A stretch of 10,858 bases of DNA, from positions 1 through 10,858 of the forward strand of contig JALRBB010000099.1 in NCBI GenBank assembly GCA_023257915.1, in the 5' to 3' direction. The position numbers and the translations under genes are program-made. Below are positions 7,302 through 10,858 of this stretch, piece after piece. The notes beneath the pieces were generated by a model that worked only from the letters and a program-made list of their open reading frames with translations, was not told where the DNA came from and ran no database searches. The stretch's first letter is position 1. The number at the start of each line of letters is the position of its first letter. The DNA comes from Quisquiliibacterium sp. GTDB taxonomy: Bacteria; Pseudomonadota; Gammaproteobacteria; Burkholderiales; Burkholderiaceae_E.

Positions 7302-7685
7302 TTAACTGCGTTCGATCAGCTCGATCTTGTAACCGTCCGGATCCTGCACGAACGCGATCACGGTTGTGCCGCCTTTGACCGGACCGGCGTCCCGGGTGAT
7401 CGTACCGCCAGCCGCACGAATCTTGTCGCAGGTAGCCTTCACATCGGGAAAGGCGATCGCGATGTGGCCGTATCCGGACCCGAGGTCATAACGGTCGGTG
7501 CCGTAGTTGTAGGTCAATTCGATGACCGCCTGTTCCGACTCTTCGCCATACCCGACGAAGGCCAGCGAATATTTCTGGTCTGGTCGGTCGGTGGTGCGCA
7601 GCAGTCGCATGCCCATGACCTTCGTGTAGAAGTCGATCGAGCGCTGCAGGTCGCCGACTCGTAGCATCGTGTGAAGAATTCGCAT
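7302..7685 (-). CDS. gloA: Lactoylglutathione lyase (glyoxalase I, nickel-type)
   Basis: 127-residue enzyme of the VOC superfamily that isomerises the methylglyoxal-glutathione hemithioacetal to S-lactoylglutathione, the first step of methylglyoxal detoxification in the cytosol. All four metal ligands known from E. coli GloA occur at the same residue numbers: H5, E56 (VIELTYN), H74 (GYGHIAIAF) and E122 (YKIELIE). [20 protein letters not shown] (7-26) and [20 protein letters not shown] (101-120) are near-identical to the E. coli protein, and the short form lacking extra helices fits the Ni/Co class. The ATG at 7685 has an excellent GGAGGAAA upstream; an in-frame extension into the neighbouring gene is rejected. 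It is the last gene of the leftward block, 97 bp after the protease gene, so it may have its own promoter. Confidence 0.97.
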   Translation of the reverse strand: MRILHTMLRVGDLQRSIDFYTKVMGMRLLRTTDRPDQKYSLAFVGYGEESEQAVIELTYNYGTDRYDLGSGYGHIAIAFPDVKATCDKIRAAGGTITRDAGPVKGGTTVIAFVQDPDGYKIELIERS

Positions 7686-7782
7686 GGTGTTTCCTCCGGG
7701 TATGTCGCGTTCGCAGGCCGGTTGATCGGTGTGCCTGGCGTTTCGAGGCCGAAAGTCCGCGCGCGCCCGCGCGGGGTTCGGA
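7686..7782 (-). other. Intergenic region upstream of gloA
   Basis: 97 bp with no gene. It contains a GC hairpin near the ygjP-like stop and the gloA Shine-Dalgarno (7690-7697). I see no convincing -10/-35 pair. Confidence 0.4.
7757..7774 (-). terminator. GC-rich hairpin after the ygjP-like gene, possible weak terminator
   Basis: CCGCGCG and CGCGCGG form a perfect 7-bp stem around a 4-nt loop, 8 nt past the stop codon of the leftward protease gene. On the minus strand it is followed only by ACTTTC, so the T-tract is poor. It might act as an attenuator or RNA 3'-end stabiliser, or be incidental. Confidence 0.3.
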
Positions 7783-8583
7783 TCAACTGATACTGATGTC
7801 GTCGGTGTATTCGCGCAGCATGCCTCGCACCCTCTGGTAGTCAGGGAACAATTCTCCAACGGTTTGCCAAAAGCCGTCACCGTGGTTCAGTTCGCGCAGG
7901 TGCGCCAGTTCGTGTGCAATCACGTAGTCGATGATGTCAGGCGGGAAATGCATCAGGCGCCAATTCAGCCGGATCGAACCGTCCGCATTGCAGCTGCCCC
8001 AGCGGGTTCGGGCCGACGATAGCGACCAGCGCGACGGGCGTGTCCCGAGCAGTTCGGCGAAGTGCTCGATGCGCGGACCGAAGTGCGCACGCGCCTGCTT
8101 TTGCAGCCAGCTTTGCACGCTATCGCGAATCTGCTCGCTGCCGGCCCCGGGGGGCAGCGCAAGAATCAGATCGCTGCCGTCGACGCGAGGCGATCCCTTG
8201 TGAGCAGGATCCACGCGAAGGTTCAGCCGTGCACCCAGAAAGGGCAGCGAAGCCCCAGGCTCCCAGCGGATCGCCAATTGCTCGCGCCGCGCTGCATGCT
8301 CGCGCCAGTCGATCAGCTTGCGTGCGATCCAGTCGGCGCGCTGCTGCAGCGTTGAGTCGATTTCGGCCTGCGGCACCCATTTCGGCGCGCTGATCACCAG
8401 ACCGCGATCGTCGATCAGCAGGCCGATGGTCTTGCGCTTGGAGCGGCGAAGCGTGTATTCGACGAACTCACCGTTCAAGCGCGCCATGCGGCCACCCGGA
8501 CGGGACGCCGGTGTTTGGGATGTGCTTGGTTCGCCGAACGACAGCGCCAGCTGCCGGGCAGCGTCCACCAGATTTCGAGCCAT
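7783..8583 (-). CDS. YgjP-type (DUF45) putative zinc metallopeptidase
   Basis: 266-residue soluble protein of the YgjP/WLM-like metallopeptidase group (older annotation: M48-like or DUF45 metal-dependent hydrolase). The zinc site is [11 protein letters not shown] (224-234): H224 and H228 as ligands, E225 as the catalytic base, H234 as the likely third ligand. Just before it is the family hallmark [19 protein letters not shown] (192-210). The N-terminal part has the conserved [13 protein letters not shown] (45-57) and ISAPKWV (64-70) of this family. The first ~35 residues are low-complexity and probably disordered. There is no signal peptide. I chose the ATG at 8583, 14 nt past the plsC stop; a TTG at 8601 overlapping that stop (TTGA) would add six residues. 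The physiological substrate of the family is not established, so no specific role is claimed. Confidence 0.88.
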   Translation of the reverse strand: MARNLVDAARQLALSFGEPSTSQTPASRPGGRMARLNGEFVEYTLRRSKRKTIGLLIDDRGLVISAPKWVPQAEIDSTLQQRADWIARKLIDWREHAARREQLAIRWEPGASLPFLGARLNLRVDPAHKGSPRVDGSDLILALPPGAGSEQIRDSVQSWLQKQARAHFGPRIEHFAELLGTRPSRWSLSSARTRWGSCNADGSIRLNWRLMHFPPDIIDYVIAHELAHLRELNHGDGFWQTVGELFPDYQRVRGMLREYTDDISIS

Positions 8584-8597
8584 CGTTCCGAGTGCCT

Positions 8598-9371
8598 TCA
8601 AGATTGGCCCCCCGCGGGTTGCGCGAGCGCATCGCGATGATCCTGCGGGTAGGCGTGCGGGCTGATGCGACGCATCTCTGCTTCGATCCAGTTCTCGACC
8701 TCTTCGGCGAGTTCCGCGGGCCGCTTTCCCTGCGACTCGATCGGGGGACCGATCGACACGGTGACCAGACCAGGAGTCTTGAGGAAGGCCTTGCGCGGCC
8801 AGCGTTCACCGGAGTTCACCGCGATCGGCACCACCGGCGCGCCGGTGCGAACCGCCAGCCGCGAGCCGCCGCTCTTGTAGCGACCGGCCGCGCCGACCGC
8901 CGTGCGAGTGCCTTCCGGGAACATGATGATCCAGCGGCCCTGGGCGAGTTTGGCCTGGCCCTGGCTCACCACCTGCTCGAAGGCATCATTGCCGCGGCTG
9001 CGATTGATGTGGATCATGTCGAGCAGCCAGATGCCCCAGCCAAAGAACGGCAGGAACAGCAGTTCTCGCTTGAACACGAAACACAACTCGCGCGGCATGT
9101 AGGCCGGGTAGAAGAATGTTTCCCAGGTGGACTGATGCTTGGACAGCAAGATTGCAGGACCGTCCGGCAGGTTGTGCGCACCGATCACCTGATGCCGGAT
9201 ACCAAGCAGAACCCGCGCCGCCCAGATCACCAGCCTGGGCCAGCCCATCGTCAGCCGGTAACGCCAGTGCAGCGGCAGCGGCGCCCACAGCAGGCAGAGC
9301 AAGGCATAGGGCACAACGGTGACCAGCTGGAACACCAGGAACAGTGCGGCGCGCGGTCCGAGCAGATTCAC
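8598..9371 (-). CDS. plsC: 1-acyl-sn-glycerol-3-phosphate acyltransferase (PlsC family)
   Basis: 257-residue membrane-associated LPLAT-family acyltransferase, expected to convert lysophosphatidate to phosphatidate in phospholipid synthesis. A hydrophobic N-terminal segment (about 8-30) is a likely membrane anchor. The acyltransferase motifs appear in order: KHQSTWETFF (78-87), FKRELLFLPFFGWGIWLLDMIHINR (from 100), FPEGTR (151-156) and APVVPIAVNSG (178-188). Motif I reads H79-x4-E84 rather than the canonical H-x4-D. The start is the GTG at 9371, with GGAG 7 nt upstream and no nearby ATG. It is preceded by an 85-bp gap after gmhB and is nearly contiguous with the downstream protease gene. Acyl-acceptor specificity cannot be read from sequence; another lysophospholipid acyltransferase is possible, especially if a second plsC exists elsewhere. 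Confidence 0.88.
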   Translation of the reverse strand: MNLLGPRAALFLVFQLVTVVPYALLCLLWAPLPLHWRYRLTMGWPRLVIWAARVLLGIRHQVIGAHNLPDGPAILLSKHQSTWETFFYPAYMPRELCFVFKRELLFLPFFGWGIWLLDMIHINRSRGNDAFEQVVSQGQAKLAQGRWIIMFPEGTRTAVGAAGRYKSGGSRLAVRTGAPVVPIAVNSGERWPRKAFLKTPGLVTVSIGPPIESQGKRPAELAEEVENWIEAEMRRISPHAYPQDHRDALAQPAGGQS

Positions 9372-9456
9372 CGGTGCGCTCCGGAGGCGTGAGCCGGTTG
9401 ACGGCTCGTCGAAGGCGATCTGCGAATCTGTCCGCAGCTGGGCACGATGGCTGGCA
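9372..9456 (-). other. gmhB-plsC gap with a small hairpin
   Basis: An 85-bp spacer in an otherwise tightly packed cluster. It holds a perfect 6-bp inverted repeat, GAGCCG-gttga-CGGCTC (9391-9407), 19 nt before the plsC GTG, and the plsC Shine-Dalgarno GGAG. No T-tract follows the hairpin and no clear promoter was seen. Confidence 0.4.
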
Positions 9457-9990
9457 TCAGGGCGCGAGTTCCGCCGCCACGGCCGCCAGATCGGCCCGCA
9501 CCAGGGTTTGCGGCGGCAGGCCGCCGGCCTGCATCGTCTTGCGTCCCTTGCCGGTCAGCACCAGCACCGGCTTGATGCCGACTGCATCAGCTGCCTGCAG
9601 ATCGCGCAGCGCATCTCCGATCATCATCACCGAGTCGGCTTCGACATGAAAGCGACGCAGGATTTCTTCGAGCATTCCTGGCGCCGGCTTGCGGCAGCGG
9701 CAACTGGCATCGGCTGCATGCGGGCAGAAGAACACCGCATCGAGACGGCCTCCCGCAGCGGCGACCGCCTGATGCATCTTTGCGTGGATGGCGCCAAGCG
9801 TGGCGAGGTCAAACAAGCCCCGACCGACACCGGACTGGTTGCTGGCAACCACCACGCGATAGCCAGCCTTGCCCAGGCGCGCGATTGCCTCCAGGCTGCC
9901 CGCGAGCGGACGCCACTCCTGCGGCGACTTGATGTAAGCGTCGCTGTCGTGGTTGATGACGCCGTCGCGGTCGAGGAGGATCAGTTTCAC
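9457..9990 (-). CDS. gmhB: D-glycero-beta-D-manno-heptose-1,7-bisphosphate 7-phosphatase
   Basis: 177-residue HAD-superfamily phosphatase that removes the 7-phosphate of heptose bisphosphate on the way to ADP-heptose, the precursor of LPS inner-core heptose; cytosolic. HAD motif I is LLDRDGVIN (5-13) with nucleophile D7 and acid/base D9. Motif II is [11 protein letters not shown] (48-58). The structural zinc site of the GmhB/HisB-N group is visible as C89-P-H91 and C97-R-C99, followed by RKP with K101 as motif III. Motif IV is MIGDALRDL (123-131) with D126. The loop between the two zinc pairs is short compared with E. coli GmhB. The start is the GTG at 9990, sharing GTGA with the glyS stop, so it is probably coupled to glyS translation. 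The DRDGVIN and SNQSGVGRG forms favour GmhB over a histidinol phosphatase, and the gene is not in a his operon. Confidence 0.93.
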   Translation of the reverse strand: MKLILLDRDGVINHDSDAYIKSPQEWRPLAGSLEAIARLGKAGYRVVVASNQSGVGRGLFDLATLGAIHAKMHQAVAAAGGRLDAVFFCPHAADASCRCRKPAPGMLEEILRRFHVEADSVMMIGDALRDLQAADAVGIKPVLVLTGKGRKTMQAGGLPPQTLVRADLAAVAAELAP

Positions 9991-10858
9991 GCGGCTGAAA
10001 GCTTCGAGATGTCTGCAACCCGGTTCATCATCGCATGCAGGCCAGCCAGCAGCGCAAGCCGGTTGCGGCGCAGTTGCGCATCGTCGGTCATCACCATCAC
10101 ATCGTCAAAGAAGCGGTCGACCGCCTCGCGAGCTCCGGCCAGCGCAGTCAGGGCGCCGGTGAAGTTGCGGGCTGCCAGAGCCTGCTCGACGACCGGTGTC
10201 AGCGCCTGCACGCTCGCACCCAGTGCGCGTTCGGCATCTTCGGCAAACAGCGCCGGATCGGTGACACCGGTCTGTGCCATTTCCGCCTTGCGCAGAATAT
10301 TGCCGATGCGCTTGTTCGCGGCGGCCAGGCTGGCCGCTTCGGGCAGGGCTGCGAAGGCTCGCACTGCCTCCAGGCGAGCCGGGACCTGGGCCAGATCGTC
10401 CGGACGCTGTGAGACCACGCAATCGACTTCCTGCGCGCTGAAACCGCGCTCGCGCAACCATCCGGCCAGGCGCTCGTTGAAGAACTCGGCCAGCGTGCCT
10501 CGGGCATCGGTGACCTGGTTGCCGAAGGCATCGAAGGCGATGTCGAGCAGGCGGCCCAGCGGCAGCTCCAGGCCCTTGTCGACGACCATCCGGATCACCC
10601 CAAGCGCATGCCGCCGCAGTGCGAACGGATCCTTGTCGCCGGTGGGCAGCTGTCCGATGCCGAACATGCCGGCCAGTGTCTCGAGCTTGTCGGCCAGTGC
10701 GACGATCGTGCCGACCTGAGTCGAGGGCAGTGTGTCACCGGCGAACCGCGGCCGGTAGTGCTCCTCGACAGCGATCGCGACCTCGTCAGGTTCTGCGTCG
10801 TGGCGTGCGTAGTAGCCCCCCATCACGCCCTGTAACTCAGGAAACTCGCCAACCATGC
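9987..10858 (-). CDS. glyS: Glycyl-tRNA synthetase beta subunit, C-terminal part (5' end outside window)
   Basis: The last ~290 residues of the beta chain of the alpha2beta2 bacterial glycyl-tRNA synthetase, which charges tRNA-Gly. The family signature [19 protein letters not shown] is at the right edge. It is followed by the conserved [38 protein letters not shown] and [24 protein letters not shown] segments; the last of these closes the anticodon-binding-like domain and the protein. The full beta chain is about 700 residues, so more than half lies beyond base 10858, and glyQ is expected further upstream (inference). The frame is open and uninterrupted to the edge. The stop overlaps the gmhB GTG by 4 nt. 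Identification is firm. Confidence 0.97.
   Translation of the reverse strand, partial: MVGEFPELQGVMGGYYARHDAEPDEVAIAVEEHYRPRFAGDTLPSTQVGTIVALADKLETLAGMFGIGQLPTGDKDPFALRRHALGVIRMVVDKGLELPLGRLLDIAFDAFGNQVTDARGTLAEFFNERLAGWLRERGFSAQEVDCVVSQRPDDLAQVPARLEAVRAFAALPEAASLAAANKRIGNILRKAEMAQTGVTDPALFAEDAERALGASVQALTPVVEQALAARNFTGALTALAGAREAVDRFFDDVMVMTDDAQLRRNRLALLAGLHAMMNRVADISKLSAA

Noticed and set aside
7686..7880. N-terminal extension of gloA into the ygjP-like gene
   Set aside because: The ATG at 7685 has a strong Shine-Dalgarno and gives metal-ligand numbering identical to E. coli GloA. The extension is not family-like.
9319..10719. Open frame of 466 codons on the + strand opposite glyS and gmhB
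   Set aside because: It is antisense to two firmly identified genes. Its translation is rich in Ser, Arg and Ala with no recognisable domain, and long antisense frames are common in GC-rich coding DNA.

Overview
The window is a GC-rich, densely coded stretch of a Gram-negative chromosome. Nearly all of it is conserved housekeeping and cell-envelope genes. Gene content and order (glyS, gmhB, plsC, a YgjP-type metalloprotease and gloA in one block, facing an lptD-surA-rsmA block, with amgK-murU-pepP divergent from lptD) match what I recall of Betaproteobacteria, especially Burkholderiales. LptD, SurA, GmhB and AmgK/MurU imply an outer membrane with LPS and peptidoglycan recycling. I do not assign a genus.

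Layout. Bases 1-2808 are a leftward cluster, amgK > murU > pepP, with pepP running off the left edge. AmgK and MurU convert recycled N-acetylmuramate to UDP-MurNAc; PepP is an aminopeptidase P. A 69-bp divergent control region (2809-2877) separates this cluster from a rightward one, lptD > surA > rsmA (2878-7262). LptD is the LPS export barrel, SurA is the periplasmic chaperone that helps fold it, and RsmA methylates 16S rRNA. A short convergent gap (7263-7301) follows. The rest is leftward: glyS (entering from the right edge) > gmhB > plsC > ygjP-like > gloA. These cover glycyl-tRNA charging, LPS core heptose synthesis, phospholipid acylation, a putative zinc protease and methylglyoxal detoxification.

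Tight packing is common: GTGA or ATGA overlaps at glyS/gmhB and lptD/surA, and a 1-nt gap at murU/pepP. Several genes start with GTG (murU, plsC, gmhB).

I found no mobile elements, CRISPR array, tRNA/rRNA genes, phage genes or defence genes, and no sign of a previously undescribed system. Points worth a second look: pdxA is missing from its usual place between surA and rsmA; an inverted repeat sits where the amgK ribosome binding site should be; the TATAAT box is very close to the lptD start; mature LptD has only two cysteines; PlsC has Glu in place of the motif Asp; and CGATCG sites look over-represented.
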